Shown one piece after another: positions 22,971 to 35,115 of a stretch of DNA of 64,000 bases; within the stretch, counting starts at the first letter, position 1; each line of letters starts with the position of its first letter. Origin of the DNA: Bathynomus jamesi. Its lineage: Eukaryota > Arthropoda > Malacostraca > Isopoda > Cirolanidae. A program made the translations under genes and the position numbers. The stretch is from NCBI GenBank assembly GCA_023014485.1, contig JAJOZX010006148.1, positions 216,227 to 280,226 of the forward strand, in the 5' to 3' direction. Under the pieces are notes generated by a model. That model saw only the letters and a program-made list of their open reading frames with translations, was not told where the DNA came from and ran no database searches.

Positions 22971-23800
22971 CCGATTATACGAACAAAATATACAAATGGT
23001 CAGAAGACAACAACATGACATTTAACACCGAGAAATTTCAGCTCTTGAGATATAGTAAAAATGAGGAACTTAAAAAACTGCATATTATGCTCCAGATAGA
23101 CAAAAAAAAAATTCAGAGAAGCACGAAAGCGATCAATTTGGGAGTAATAATGACCGATGATGCGAAACACAAAATCAGAGAGCGATAAACAAAGCAAAAA
23201 GAGTCGCGGGACAGGTACTGAGAACGTTCAAAAGAAGGGACAGAACAGTAATGATTCCCCTGCTAAAAACACTGATTATACCAGCACTTGAATACTGTTC
23301 AGTCTTAACGTCCCAATATAAAAAGGAAGAAACTAATAGACTAAAAGAAACTCAGAGACATTTCACAGCAAAGATTGATGGCTGCAAAGAGCTCAACTAA
23401 TGGAAAAGACTATGAAAACTAATCTGTACTCCCTGGAAAGAAGAGAGAGGTACATCATAATTTACATATTGAAAATTATCGAAAAACTAGTACCAAACCT
23501 CAAACTAAACCCAATTACCATTCAAACAACGCTGGAAAATAGGAGTGGCAGAATGTGCAGTGTTCCCAAATTAAAGGCCCGACAAGGGACCTCTTCAACA
23601 CTAAAGGAAAATAGCTTGGTTGTCAGGACGCCAAGACTTTTTACCCAGCCTCCAAAGGACTTCAGAAACATTACAGGAGTCAAAGTTGAAGTCTTCAAGA
23701 GAAGACTAGATGCCTGGCTCAGGACGGTACCAGATGAGCCGGATGTACCTGGCCATGTACGGTGGAGAGCGGAAGAAAGCAACTCGCTCAATTCTGCCAG
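22971..23800 (+). mobile_element. LINE family A, 5'-truncated 3' end
   Basis: Encodes the post-RT region of LINE-A in two phases: I-Y-K-W-S-E at 22990, then V-I-M-T-D-D-A-K at 23150, and a final frame (23400-23804) with S-L-E-R-R-E-R-Y and the C-terminal R-R-L-D-A-W-L-R-T motif. It aligns along its length with 51550-52370. No enzymatic domain remains. Confidence 0.88.
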
Positions 23801-24010
23801 TTGAGGTTTAAGTTTTTGTTTTTGGCTAAAAATACAATGGTTACTGCTTTTTCTCTGATGTATTCAATCCGACGTGAATGCAACGAGTCTTTTGCTTATT
23901 TTGAGGTTCTAAATGTAGCTGGGCTAGGCTGCTTTAAACCCTAGATCCTGTCCCAAAGCTGGATCCTATCTGCTTTGCAGATAGCTGGTAAAGGAAGCTA
24001 TACTTTTCAG
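23801..24010 (+). repeat. Unclassified repeat R1, 5' part
   Basis: Matches 34470-34680 over about 200 bp (for example CTAGGCTGCTTTAAACCCTA in both). Non-coding. It directly follows a LINE-A 3' region, so it may be LINE-A 3' UTR or a separate family. Confidence 0.75.
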
Positions 24011-24061
24011 CAACACAACTACCGTGTTATGTGGGAAGTAACTTATTCATTTCTGTATGTA

Positions 24062-24433
24062 CAAGGTGTCCACAATGTTATGTCATCCCAGTAAAATAGT
24101 AACTTATTTCCGGATTTTTTTTTTAGACCCATTCGAAATCATGCAACTATACGACTGAACAACGCATATTGGTTAGTACCTGGGTCCATGAGCGACACCG
24201 ATTGAATCGTGCAGCTCCTTTTTTGAGGAGCAGCACCATTGAATCGGTCCTAGAAGTCTGGACGAATATTTTCAATGATTTTGCCATCACGTGGTCGCTC
24301 TGGACTCGGATACTAACCAATATGCGTTATTCAATAGTATAGTTGCTGTTCTCAAACATTTCAAATGGGTCTGAAAGAAAAACGGAAATCAGTTATTATT
24401 TTACGAGGGTGACAAGACATTGTGGACACCCTG
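24062..24433. mobile_element. Mariner-type MITE with long inverted repeats
   Basis: 372 bp between TA dinucleotides. The ends CAAGGTGTCCACAATGTTAT and CAGGGTGTCCACAATGTCTT (inverted) extend as roughly 75-bp imperfect repeats. The centre holds a second inverted pair around AACCAATATGCGTT/AACGCATATTGGTT and a GCAGCTCC/GGAGCAGC hairpin. No transposase. Confidence 0.88.
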
Positions 24434-24435
24434 TA

Positions 24436-24868
24436 TAATATGCATAAATGGATATATAATGGTTAAGTAAGGAAACTGTAAGATAAAAATTAAATTTCTG
24501 GAAATTCGGTTAGAAATTTAGTAAATTTGAATGTGACTAATCCCAGACCAAAATAATCGGAAATAAATTCCAAACAATTTCTATTTAAATTGAACTTTTT
24601 TTTTAATTAAATACTTTTCCAAACTGTCTTTTTTTAACACCAAAAAGTAATAAAAGAATTTTATTTGATCCAAAACAATTGTTCTTTCTGAATTATACAA
24701 GTGGGAATTTTTATTTAAAAAATAATAATAACAATGATGATAAACAAAACCTATGAAGACATGTGTCAAACTGGAAATCAGAATTGTAAATAAATCTACT
24801 TGAAAGTAAAAGTTACGAAAATTGGTGGCTTTGATCAATCAGTATGGTTCTAGATTATTAAGTAATAT
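24436..24868. other. Intergenic AT-rich stretch
   Basis: About 430 bp of AT-rich sequence with no supportable gene or repeat boundary. Confidence 0.5.
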
Positions 24869-24875
24869 ATATATA

Positions 24876-25370
<495 letters not shown>

Positions 25371-25538
25371 AAAGAAAGTGGTTGGTAGATAAATGGGTAC
25401 CCTAGGTGGCCTAGTGGTTAAGACGCTGGGCTGCTGATGGGGCGTGGTTCGGATTCCACGTTAAACTGTAGGTCTAAGGTGGAGTGAAAAGCTTGACCTT
25501 CGTCAGAATGAACAATTCGGGCGGAAGCTAACCAAAGG

Positions 25539-25573
<35 letters not shown>

Positions 25574-25576
<3 letters not shown>

Positions 25577-26500
25577 GGTGTCCCATAAGTCCGGCATCAT
25601 AGGAGAAATTCATATTTTTCTATTTCTACAAACCATAATTCATATTTTTCTCTTTCTACAGGCCATAATGTCTGTGAGCAAGGAAGAACGAATCCAGATA
25701 ATTCTACTCATAAGAAATCGGAGTCAAAGAGAGGCCGCTGCTGAATTTAACAGACTGCATCCAGACCGCGAGCCAATAACACAGAGTTGTGTCAGCAGAC
25801 TTGTTGCAAAGTTTAAGGAAACAGGATCCATAGAAGATAAACCACGCAGTGAACCTTCAAGGAGGTCCACTGACGATGATACAGCGACTGCTATCCTGGC
25901 TCATTTTAACAGAAGTCCCAATAAGTCTCTTCGGCGATTGTCCGCCGAGACAGGAGTGTCGAAAAGTAGCATCCATCGCATTCTTCAGGCTCACAAATGG
26001 CATCCATATAAACTTCAGATCCTACAGAAATTAAGCGAAGATGATCCCGACCGGCGGATGGAATTTTATGAATGGGCTACGGAACAATATGCTCGGGATG
26101 CCAATTTCCCGTCCACCATTCTGTTCAGTGACGAGGCTGTTTTTTATGGAAATGGTGAGGTAAATCGACAGAACACTCGCTACTGGTCTCAAAACAACCC
26201 TCACTGGTATACCTCTTCAAAGGAACAAGGTGCATCTCGGGTGATGGTATGGTGTGGCATTTGGAAAGATCGCATCATAGGCCCCCTCTTTTTCGATGAA
26301 CATGTCACTGGAGGCACCTACCTACGTATGCTCAAGGAAGAAGCATTTCCAGTGTCTTAAACGAAGAAGGAAATTTCCCAACATGGTTCCAGCAAGACGG
26401 CGCTCCTGCACATTACAGCACCCAAGTAAGGGAATACCTGTACCAACAATTCCCTGATCATTGGATAGGACGTCGAGGGCCTGTGGAATGGCCAGCTAAG
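25574..26500 (+). mobile_element. DD41D mariner-like element, copy 1, 3'-truncated
   Basis: Starts after TA with CAGGGTGTCCCATAAGTCCG, the same terminus as the complete copy at 53141. Homology stops at about 26500, before the last catalytic Asp and the 3' terminus. Confidence 0.9.
25668..26360 (+). pseudogene. DD41D transposase, copy 1 (truncated)
   Basis: The start is the ATG at 25668, because the same codon opens copy 2. The upstream Met at 25578 lies inside the terminal repeat. Residues 1-55 form an N-terminal helix-turn-helix, followed by a second HTH near residues 85-110 (G-V-S-K-S-S-I-H-R-I-L). The first catalytic Asp is in L-F-S-D-E-A at about residue 150. One C is missing near 26350 relative to copy 2, so the frame ends at 26360 instead of running into Q-Q-D-G-A-P-A-H, which follows in another phase. 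The third Asp is lost by truncation. Only this N-terminal 230-codon part is open. Confidence 0.88.
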
Positions 26501-26585
26501 GTACAGATCTGCTTTTGTTTCGATAAAGTCCTTCAACCCGTTTAAAATTTATTTGAGTGGAGGCATTACTTTTCAGCACACCCTC

Positions 26586-26587
<2 letters not shown>

Positions 26588-26637
<50 letters not shown>
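26588..26637. repeat. (TA)n microsatellite
   Basis: About 50 bp of TA between the truncated mariner flank and a LINE-A tail. Confidence 0.9.
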
Positions 26638-26639
<2 letters not shown>

Positions 26640-26802
26640 GAGCCTGGCTCAGAACAATCCCCGATGAGCCGGGCGTACCCAAGAATCCAACTCACTACTT
26701 CACCAGGCCAACTCGAGAGGAGGGGCGACAAGCTTGACCTTCGCGAAATGAGAAATCATCGCGCGGAACCTTTGTAAGGTTAAGGTAAGGTAAGGTAAGG
26801 TG
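26638..26802 (+). mobile_element. LINE family A 3' terminus with (GGTAA)n tail
   Basis: Matches the last 150 bp of LINE-A (C-G-A-T-G-A-G-C-C region, AAGCTTGACCTTCG, GGAACCTTTG) and ends in four or five GGTAA/AAGGT units at 26775-26801, the likely element tail. 26803-27190 is intergenic. Confidence 0.85.
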
Positions 26803-27924
26803 TATAAACTGTATATATATATATAGTTTGCCTGTACCTCGTGGGCAATGGACGCGTTGTTTCTCTCTGTATTAACATCCAGATAAAATGGAAATAAACT
26901 TCTCAGCGGTTTATTCTGTTTGCACCCGAAAGTGTATAAAGTATCAGTGAATCTGTGCATGTAAATTATAAAGTGAAATTCATTAAATTTAAGAAAATTA
27001 TCACCAGTTTAACGTATATATTTAAACCGTAATACGGTTGGCATTCGAGAAAAGTTTGAAACAAGACAATAAAAAGGTTTTAAAACGCAAAGGTCAGAAA
27101 ACCCTCGTGACCATCGAAAGGAAAGAAAAGAGAAAGAAAGGAAAAAAAAAATGTTTGTGTATTTCTTTTTATGATAATTAATGAATAGAATGACCATGAG
27201 TCCAAATTCTTACTTAGTATGCAATTTGTGTAATTTGGAAACAACTGAAAATGTAGGAATCAGTGTGATTTCTGTCAAAAACTGCACGACCATATTTGCA
27301 TGAATTGGGATGATAGGAAAATATCCCTCGTCTCGAACGCTAAACAAATCGCAAGGGTCAAATTTCTGTGTGACGCATGTACACAGACTGTAAATTCTTT
27401 TACGATATTTAAAGAAATGGAGAAAGCGAATACGAGTGTCAGAAAAGGAGGGAATAATGGGGAAACAAGAGTCCCGAAATGTCCCAATGCAGCAACGGGT
27501 GGATGAGAGACAAGCAAATAAAAATATAACACAGAATGAAAACATAAAACAAAGAAAAAAGATGAATAAAATTTGCGATGTAGTAAAACTGCCCAACGAA
27601 GAAAATAATAAAAAGATAAAAACTAAAAACGTAGGATATAAACAACCGACAAATACTAAAACATAAGAAATGACAAGGATAATAGTAAAAACAATGATAA
27701 GAATAATGAAAATAATAAAAATAATAATAATAACAAAACTAAAAACAGAAAATAATCAGGTGACAAGAAATAGAAGTGTAGAAAATCTGTAAATACTACA
27801 CAAAAGGGCACTGAAGATATCGGAATGGGCAATGTATCTATGCACATCCCACGTTACACAAGAGGATGTTGCAAATTTGAAAAGAATTGCAAGTTCCACC
27901 ATCTTACTGTTTATAACACCTATG

Positions 27925-28752
27925 CAGGGCCGGCCTTAGGCCAATTGAATCTATTTGACCAAATTGGGCCCCGCGCTCACATGGGCCCCGCACAAGGGTT
28001 GCCACCTCCAGCTTTGAAAAATAAGGAATGCAGTCTTTCGAGCCACGTTTAAACAGTTGAAAAAACATGTTGATTTATTTGGCTTTTTGAGTAAATTTCA
28101 ACAAATTTCAAAGGAGGAATTACAAAAACATGCTGCAGATTTGGAAACTGCGCTAACAGATGTCAAGCTCATTCAGGAAAACGAACTTGTCAACTCTGTA
28201 AAGTTAGCAGATTTAGATGGTCATATGCTGGTCGAGGAAATGGAAGCACTGAAGCCAATTCTTCCTTCTTCATACTTTGGAAAGTCTTTCAAAATCCTGG
28301 AATTCCTTGCTTTGAATGAGAGAGCTACTGGATTTCCAAATTTTTTTATTGCTCTACGCATATTTTTGACAATTCCAGTCACAGTGGCGTCAGGGGAAAG
28401 GAGCTTTTCCAAATTAAAATTGACCAAATCTTATCTAAGGTCAAACATGCTCCAAGATAGACTCAACAACCTTGCAATATTATCCATAGAATGTGATGAA
28501 GCAAAAAACTTAAACTTCAACAAAATTTTGAAAGAGTTTGCAAAACAGAAAGCAAGAAAGATTTCTTTATAAGTATAGTTTTGTTTTAACACGTTTTATG
28601 TCAAAATATAAGCTAATAAATATAGATATTGTTTTATTTTTAATACAACGTAATAGCATATATTCCTGATACCTAATTTGAAATAATCTTAAGTCCAGGA
28701 GGCCCCACCAAAATGGTTCAAATTGGGCCCCGCAATTGCTAAGGCCGGCCTG
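27925..28752 (+). mobile_element. hAT element with perfect 8-bp target duplication
   Basis: 828 bp with inverted ends CAGGGCCGGCCTTAGG and CAGGCCGGCCTTAGC. The flanking duplication CACCTATG is exact (27917-27924, 28753-28760). Internally deleted: it keeps only the C-terminal part of a transposase. Confidence 0.97.
28057..28572 (+). pseudogene. hAT transposase C-terminal fragment (ZMYM1-like type)
   Basis: A 171-codon open frame. Residues about 100-165 are the hATC dimerisation domain with S-G-E-R-S-F-S-K-L-K and L-R-S-N-M-L-Q-D-R-L, typical of the hAT group related to zinc-finger MYM-type transposases. The TTF/BED finger and the DDE catalytic core are absent, so it cannot transpose alone. 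The Met at 28057 is merely the first in the remnant. Confidence 0.85.
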
Positions 28753-29521
28753 CACCTATGCAAAATATGGGAGGTGCAAATACGGACAAAACTGCCGTAA
28801 AGAAACGCAACAGGTGAACAGGAAAACGAATATCAAAGAGGGCTACCAATTTTTTAGACGTAGCTAACACAATTCAGCTGCTAAATACTATCCAGCAAAT
28901 ACAAAGTCAGCTGACAAATATAGGAATCCGAAAGCCGGACAGGAGGCACGCGCAAAGACACTTCATGCGTTATCGACAAAGATAAAGAGAAGCAAATTCT
29001 CGGACGACCACAAGGCAACGGAACCGGCACCACCATTGGAAAACGAATCGCAACCACATGTATGTGAAAACGATGGAGAAAAAATAAAAATAATCCTAGC
29101 CAACATTCAGGGCCTTAAAGCAAGTCATTCCCCGGACAAAGTTTTGTACCTGAAGGGACTCATGCAAGAAACCGGAGCAGACTTTGCATGTCTTACGGAA
29201 ACCATCTAAAGGACTGCCAGGCGAACTGTGAAAACTGTGAGTTCTGTGTTGACAAAAAAGAAATACAAATTGACAACTATAACATACTCCGAGCCAACAG
29301 AACAGTGAGACGTAAATGAGGATGTGCTATTTACACACGCGAAAGACATATGGCAGAAATGACTAAGTACTTCAAACAGCTACGTAGAATGTGTATCAAC
29401 AAAGTTGAAAAATTAAATATGGTACTAATTGTAATGTACAGACCCCCGAACACGCCAACTTCAACATTCTCAAATTCCATTAAGAGGTCAGAAACTGGGT
29501 AAAAGTTCTACATTCTCCAAC

Positions 29522-31025
29522 CAGAGGCGTACCTAAAGTATTTGGCACCTGGGGCGGATCCTTCCTTTGGCACCCCCCATAAATAATTTTAAAATTTAAA
29601 CACACAGAAAAATATATTATGTTTGCAAGTAGATTTTAAACAGTACAGTACTGTCATAAGCAAATTGGAAATAAGAAAAATGCAGGACATTAAAAATTCA
29701 GTGAACAGGTAATACAGCATTTTATTTTATACAAAAAATACAGGAAATCCAGTCTCAACGCTCAGCCTATTCTTCAAAGGTAAATAGAGAGGATTCACAG
29801 TCTCTGCTTTCGAGCCTTAATTTCTGCAAATTGATCAATGACCTCATCAAAATTCACCTTCTTTGCATATCATGTTCAATTGAAAGTAAAGCCAGATTTG
29901 TCAATCTTGTCTGACTCATGGTCGAACGAAAGAAATTTTTTATCAATTTCAATTTGGAAAAACTTCTTTCACATGAAGCAATAGACACACAGACAGTCAA
30001 AAAAAATCTCAAACACAGTGACAAGCTTGGCGAAGATTCACAAAAATTCCATTTCACAATAAACTCCAGAAACTGCAATGCTGTCCATTTCTTTGCCTCT
30101 TCAACGCTGATTTTGGCAGCTTCCAAATGCCTCCGAAGTCGTCCAATTTCTACACTGATATCTTCATCAGAGAATTCATCGAAAATCTGAGTCAAATTTG
30201 GAATATACTTCCGAAGTTCTTCTTCTGTTGCAACAACCAAAGTGTTTGGCTGAATAACAGCGAAGATTGACAGAATTTGATCCATTGCCTTAGAACGAAT
30301 CTCCAATTCTTGATGAAAGCGATCAAGACATTCAAACATAGCCCTTTTTACTTCTTCTGGCAATGTGAGACCAGCATCCTTTGCCATCTCTCCTATATCC
30401 TTTTTCGGAGCTTTACTCTCCCTCTTCTCTCGATAGAAATGTCCATTTCCTCACACTTTGTAGTTGCATAATGAATGGCCCTCTCCACAATGCATTTACC
30501 GGGTATTATAACATCACGACGATGCATTTATAAACACTTAAACATCACTATGATACCACATTGTCAAAAATTACTGGACACTAGTATAAGTACCATGATA
30601 TTGTTATAAACACCAGCACTTTATGCTTTATCATAATTATTTAATGAAACATACTCATGTATGTAGAGTCACAGTGTCAAGTGAACAAGACTTGGAATGT
30701 CAGTTGCAGCCAGTTGGCTATGCTCAACAAACTGATGACTAAAACGTCAACAAACATTCGCCTTTCGATGTAATTTTTATCAAATATTTAATTTTTCGTT
30801 TGTAAATTTTGTATTGCCAATAAAAATAAAAATTTATTTTATAGTGGAAATTAACATTAAGCTGTTGTAATAGTTTGAACATTTTTTCATTTTTTTCTTA
30901 CTTTGGCGAATTTTTCATTTGGTTTGAAAACTTGTACTGGTATTTCAACTCTCCCGATGGCACCCCCCCTCCTGGCTGTCACCTGGGGCGGACCGCCCCC
31001 CTCGCACCCCCTTAGTACGCCACTG
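29522..31025 (-). mobile_element. hAT element with perfect 8-bp target duplication
   Basis: 1,504 bp with ends CAGAGGCGTACCTAAAG and, inverted, CAGTGGCGTACTAAGGG. The duplication TCTCCAAC is exact (29514-29521, 31026-31033). The transposase is on the minus strand. Inserted in the endonuclease region of LINE-A. Confidence 0.97.
29854..30387 (-). pseudogene. hAT transposase C-terminal fragment
   Basis: A 177-codon minus-strand frame whose last third has S-C-E-R-S-F-S-K-L-K and F-R-S-T-M-S-Q-T-R-L, the hATC domain. The middle part is amphipathic and acidic. The DDE core and DNA-binding finger lie outside the open frame or are lost. It is related to, but distinct from, the transposase at 28057 and has different terminal repeats. 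Confidence 0.85.
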
Positions 31026-32499
31026 TCTCCAACCCAAATATTTTTCTCTGTAGTGATTTTAATTTTTCATTTATGAAATATAAAAGGATAAGAAATATGT
31101 ATACACCAGAACAAGGGGGGCACACGGGAAGACCAGGAGCAGTTAAAAATGCTACTTGCTCTAGCCGATGCATTTATGTTAACACAAGAAATAACAGAAA
31201 ACAAGAAAAAACAACTGCCTAGATTTGGTATTCACAAACAACAGCAACCTAATTGATAAAGTAGAAATATCCCCATCTATAATATCGGATCACAACATTA
31301 TTGAAATAACCAATATAAAAGCAACAGGAAAGGAAAAAACATGAACAATAGAAAGAAGCAAATTCGAAATTTTAAATTTTCACTCCAAAGTTATAAACTG
31401 GGAAGGTGTTGCATCTAGCATAGAAGCAATAGATTTGAAGGCCTTAAAAGTCAAGACAACGGAAGAGATGCTAATTACCTTAGAGGAGAAGACGCTGGAA
31501 ATTGTGGAAAGACATGTCCCAAAAATGCAACAAAGAGGAAAGAGAAGCAGGTTTGAGAAACAAAAGAGGTCAGTGTTCCGAAAGAGAAAAAGAGTGACTG
31601 CAAAATTAAGTAACAGCAAAGGCAACAACATCAGAAAAATATTAAATGATAAACTGCAGAGTATAGATTGCGCCATACAGGAACTAATTGAGAAGCATAG
31701 AGAAAAAGAAGAAGACGACGCTATAGAAGCGATAAAGGTTAACTCAAAGTACTTCTATAATTTTGCAAAAAGGAAGTCGAAAAATCACACGACTATCAGA
31801 CATTTGAAAAATGAAGACGGTGTTTTATCTGGTGATCTAACGGAAGTATCTGAAATATTAAGAGCTCAGTTCGAATCATCTTTCAGTACCCCAAAAACTG
31901 ACAAACTGATATGCGATAGAAACGCGTTCTTTGAAGAAGAACTACAAGGGGAAAGTATAACGGATTTTGACTTTACGACGGATGATATTGTACAAGTTAT
32001 AGGGAAACTAAAAGCACACTCAGCGGCAGGACCGGACAAATGGAATGCCACACTGATCAAAATCTGCAAGAATGCAATCGCTGAGCCCCTATATTGGATA
32101 TGGAGACGATCACTAGACACGGGAGAAATACCGAGCATCCTGAAGAGAGCGAGCATAGTCCCAATATATAAATGAGGAGATCGATCAGAGGCCAAAAACT
32201 ATAGGCCAGTATCGCTTACATCTCATCTCACTAAAATATTTGAAAGAATAGTCAGAGAAAAAATCTGACTTTTTGGAAACGCAAAAAAATATTAAATGAT
32301 AACCAACATGGATTTCGATCAGGCAAATCATGCCTATCACAACTAACATTACAACAACATTACTGATGCACTTGAAAGTAATGAAAACTATGATGTAATA
32401 TACACAAACTTTGCAAGCGTTTGACAAGTGTGACCATGGAATCATAAAACATAAACTGAAATATATGGGAATAACAGGAAAAGTAGGGAAATGGATAAG

Positions 32500-33740
32500 G
32501 GGTTCCAAAAAACCTTAGCCCCCCCCCCCATTTGCAGCTTACATGTTTACTTATATCGAAATAGTTTTTAGTGATTATAAAAATATATAAAATTCTTTAT
32601 TTATTGCAGGTATTAAAATTACTCTGGCTGATAAAGTGATAATATAATGGCTTCTCAATTAATTGGTGATTCTGAGAGGCAACGTGTGATAGATCGCATA
32701 CGAGCAATAACATTTCGGGAAGCTCGTGATGCTGGAGCCACCTTTATAACACGTTCATGGGTTGCCAAAAAAGTTGCGAAGAAGTGAGGACTTCGTCAAA
32801 AGAAATTCGAATAAAACTTTGGATGAATGTGAAATGGATACAACCAAATCTGGGCGCCCAAATTTGCCACTCTCTCAGGAACAAAGGACAGCATTGAAAG
32901 CGGTACGCGTAAGCGGAAAAACAGCTGTGCTAAACTTTCTAGAGAGATCGAAGTGTTGAGAGGAAAGATCGTTAGTGGTGAGATCATTCGACTGTACCGT
33001 CATAGGCAAGGTTTAAAGCCTTGGCATGAACTTCCAAAGCCAAGAAAAACTCAACTTAACATCGATGACAGAATGTGGTTTGCCCATTATCTTGAAGATT
33101 GGGATGTGGATGATTTCATGCATTTAGCTGTCTCCGATGAATTTTTTGTTGACGTAACACATCGGCCTAACTACCAAAATGATCGAGTGTGGGCCACAAC
33201 ACCAGATGAAATCGATGACAATGAACATTATCGCGAATTATTAAAAAGTTCAGACTGTGTTGGTGTGTTTGTTTTGTTCACTGCAAAGAAGCTCATGTGG
33301 GTGCTGAAGCCAAATGGTCAGAGTTGGGATGGACAGTATTTTCGTGATATTATTCTATCCCAGCATGTCATTCCTTTTCTAAGAAACCCAAACAATGTTA
33401 TGGATGTCGATCAGGTCACACTTCTGCAAGATAAGGTTTTCTGCTTTAAGGCATTAGCCACTCAACAGTTGTTGCGGAACCATGAGATCGATTTCTTTGG
33501 AAATGAAGAATGGCCAGGAAATTCTCCTCCTGAACGTCTGTGAACACATTGGATCAGTTATAAAGGACAAGGTTGAATGTCTCTTGTTTCAAGAACCTGC
33601 AGCAAATCGATTTTCGAAGGATACAATGACTTAACACATTGAAACTGTTTTAGAAAATTTGCGTAACGATCAAGATCTATTCACGTCACTTTTGGCAAGC
33701 TATCCAAAGCGAATTCAGGCTGTTTTCACCATACGAAAAA
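32500..33740 (+). mobile_element. Tc1/mariner-like element inside LINE-A
   Basis: Separates LINE-A sequence ending near 32500 from LINE-A 3' sequence resuming near 33741. The left border is followed by a C11 run (32519-32529). Exact terminal repeats could not be defined. Confidence 0.6.
32647..33730 (+). pseudogene. Tc1-like transposase, frameshifted
   Basis: The ATG at 32647 opens a frame beginning with a basic HTH (R-I-R-A-I-T-F-R-E-A), which shifts near 32780. A Cys-poor linker with S-G-R-P-N-L follows at 32850. The frame 32953-33543 covers the catalytic core: F-V-D-V-T-H-R-P near 33150 (first Asp region diverged) and L-L-Q-D-K-V at about 33420, where the usual D-N-A-P motif is altered. 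W-P-G-N-S-P at 33510 is followed, one phase over, by D-L-N-V-C-E-H-I, matching the family S-P-D-L-N-P-I-E region. Frameshifts and altered catalytic context make it inactive. Confidence 0.7.
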
Positions 33741-34280
33741 GAAGACATTAGTCAGCTAGAAGGGACTCAGAGAAACTTCACAACCAAGATCAATGGGTGC
33801 AAAGAACTAAATTACTGGGAAAGGTTAAGCGAATTAAACCTATATTCACTGGAAAGGAGAAGAGAGAGAGATACACCATTATTTACACTTTGAAAATAAT
33901 GGAGAAACTAGCTCCAAATCTTATTCTGAACCCTATAACCCCCCAAACAACAGTAGGAAATGGAAAAGGAAGACTGTGTCGTGTTCCCAAACTAAAGACG
34001 AGACAGGGAACATCCTTAACACTGAAAGAAAATAGTTTTGTCGTGAGAAGACCAAGACTGTTTAATCAGCTGCTCAAAGAACTAAGGAACACGAGTGGTG
34101 TTGCGGTGAACATCTTCAAAAGAAGATTAGACGCCTCGCTCAAAACAATCCCCGATGAGCCAGGCGTACCTGGCTGTGAGGTGAAGAGTATAAGAAACCA
34201 ACTCTCTACTTCATCAGGCCAACTCGAGAGGAGGGGGCGACAAGCTTGACCTTCGTGAAATGAGGAATCATCGCACGGAA
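33741..34280 (+). mobile_element. LINE-A 3' region
   Basis: A 150-codon frame (33797-34249) continues the LINE-A C-terminus: N-Y-W-E, R-R-R-E-R-Y-T-I-I-Y, T-T-V-G-N and R-R-L-D-A-S-L-K-T-I-P-D-E-P-G. The 3' end carries AAGCTTGACCTTCGTGAAAT at 34242-34261, the segment shared with the SINE tail. Confidence 0.88.
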
Positions 34281-34859
34281 CATTTGAAAGATTGAGAGAT
34301 ATGTTACACACAGACCATGCATGGAACACGGAACTCTTCTGGGAAAATTAAATCCACTATATACATCAAAGAAAAAGGGGTAACTATTGTATTTTTAGCC
34401 AAAAATCAAAACTTAAACCTAACCTCAACGTGTTAAGTGCCCTGAAAAGTGGACGCTCAATTTTCCAGTTTAGGTTTAAGTTTTGGTTTATGGCTAAAAA
34501 TACAATAGTTACCCCTTTTTCTTTAATGTATTCAATCCAACGTGAATGCAACGAGTTTCTTGCTTGTAGAGAGGTTCTGAATGTAGTGGGGCTAGGCTGC
34601 TTTAAACCCTAGATCCTGTCCCAAAGCTGGATCCTCTCTGTTTGGCAGATACCTGTTGAGGGAAGCTATATTTTGGGGCATCTTTGCGAGTGACCCGTTG
34701 CCCATGTTGGGCTAACATCATGAAAAAGAAAAAACTGTAGTGTTTGTCATTTACCATTACTTAATCGGACTATAGTGGATGTAATTTTTCCAGAAGAGTG
34801 CTTTGTTCCATGCACGGTGTGTGTGTAATAAAGTTTCTCAGGGGACCATTCTGAGTAGT

Positions 34860-34862
<3 letters not shown>
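34281..34862. repeat. Repeat R1, inverted pair
   Basis: A minus-strand piece (34281-34420) faces a plus-strand copy (about 34430-34862). The arms 34362-34420 and 34472-34530 are near-perfect reverse complements (AGGTTTAAGTTTTGGTTTAT in plus sense has CAAAACTTAAACCT opposite). The plus copy ends in ATTCTGAGTAGTATCA then (TA)n. Other copies are at 23801, 43850 and 62100. No coding potential. Confidence 0.8.

Positions 34863-34904
<42 letters not shown>
34862..34904. repeat. (TA)n microsatellite
   Basis: About 40 bp of TA at the end of R1. Confidence 0.9.
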
Positions 34905-34905
<1 letters not shown>

Positions 34906-34984
34906 TTATTAAAAATAAAAGAAAAAGTATATAGAACCATTTGCTAAATATACCTAAACCTAAATTAAAATTAATTAAAATAAC

Positions 34985-35115
34985 ACCCACCAAGGTATAG
35001 TGTTGCAGTTACGGTTGTTAATCTGAAAGCTGCGGGTTCGAACACTGGCTCAGAACTTTATCACTGTCACTATATGATGGGATCCTGGTTCGGATCCCCG
35101 TTTAGCTGTAGGTCC
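34985..35115 (+). repeat. Worn tRNA-like SINE remnant
   Basis: B-box-like GGGTTCGAACACTGG at about 35032 followed by GGTTCGGATCCCCGTTTAGC and CTGTAGGTC, which echo the second SINE monomer. Highly diverged. 35116-35815 holds nothing else recognisable. Confidence 0.45.

Larger units (their letters stand above)
27193..28985 (+). pseudogene. LINE-A ORF1: PHD-like and CCCH zinc fingers
   Basis: From the ATG at 27193 two phases encode a Cys4-His-Cys3 pattern of PHD type: C-N-L-C, then C-D-F-C, H-D-H-I-C and C-D-A-C (27218-27385). A long Asn/Lys-rich low-complexity region follows (27430-27790). Near 27868-27900 there is a CX5CX3H finger, and directly after the hAT insertion the sequence continues into a second C-K-Y-G-Q-N-C finger (28777-28800). 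ORF1 proteins bind element RNA. This copy is disrupted by frameshifts and by the 828-bp hAT inserted between the two CCCH fingers. Confidence 0.7.
29088..32520 (+). pseudogene. LINE-A ORF2: endonuclease and RT N-terminal region
   Basis: The endonuclease starts near 29088 (I-L-A-N-I-Q-G-L) and has L-T-E-T at about 29197 with a stop two codons later. Motifs Y-R-P-P-N-T-P near 29440 and S-D-F-N-F just after the second hAT (31054), and S-D-H-N-I-I at about 31285, follow. The frame 31435-32175 (246 codons) is Lys/Arg-rich, then reaches RT motifs A-G-P-D-K at about 32028 and R-A-S-I-V-P-I-Y-K at 32146. A TGA at 32173 and several later stops follow, with N-Y-R-P-V-S-L-T-S-H near 32200. The F-A-D-D box is absent. 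Confidence 0.83.
27193..34280 (+). mobile_element. LINE family A, longest copy, with three nested insertions
   Basis: ORF1-like zinc-finger region (27.2-29.0 kb), APE endonuclease (29.09-31.35 kb), RT N-terminal part (31.4-32.5 kb) and 3' region (33.74-34.28 kb). Interrupted by hATs at 27925-28752 and 29522-31025 and by a Tc1-like element at about 32500-33740. The RT palm is missing between the Tc1-like flanks. The clade (CR1/Jockey/I group) is not resolved. Confidence 0.87.
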
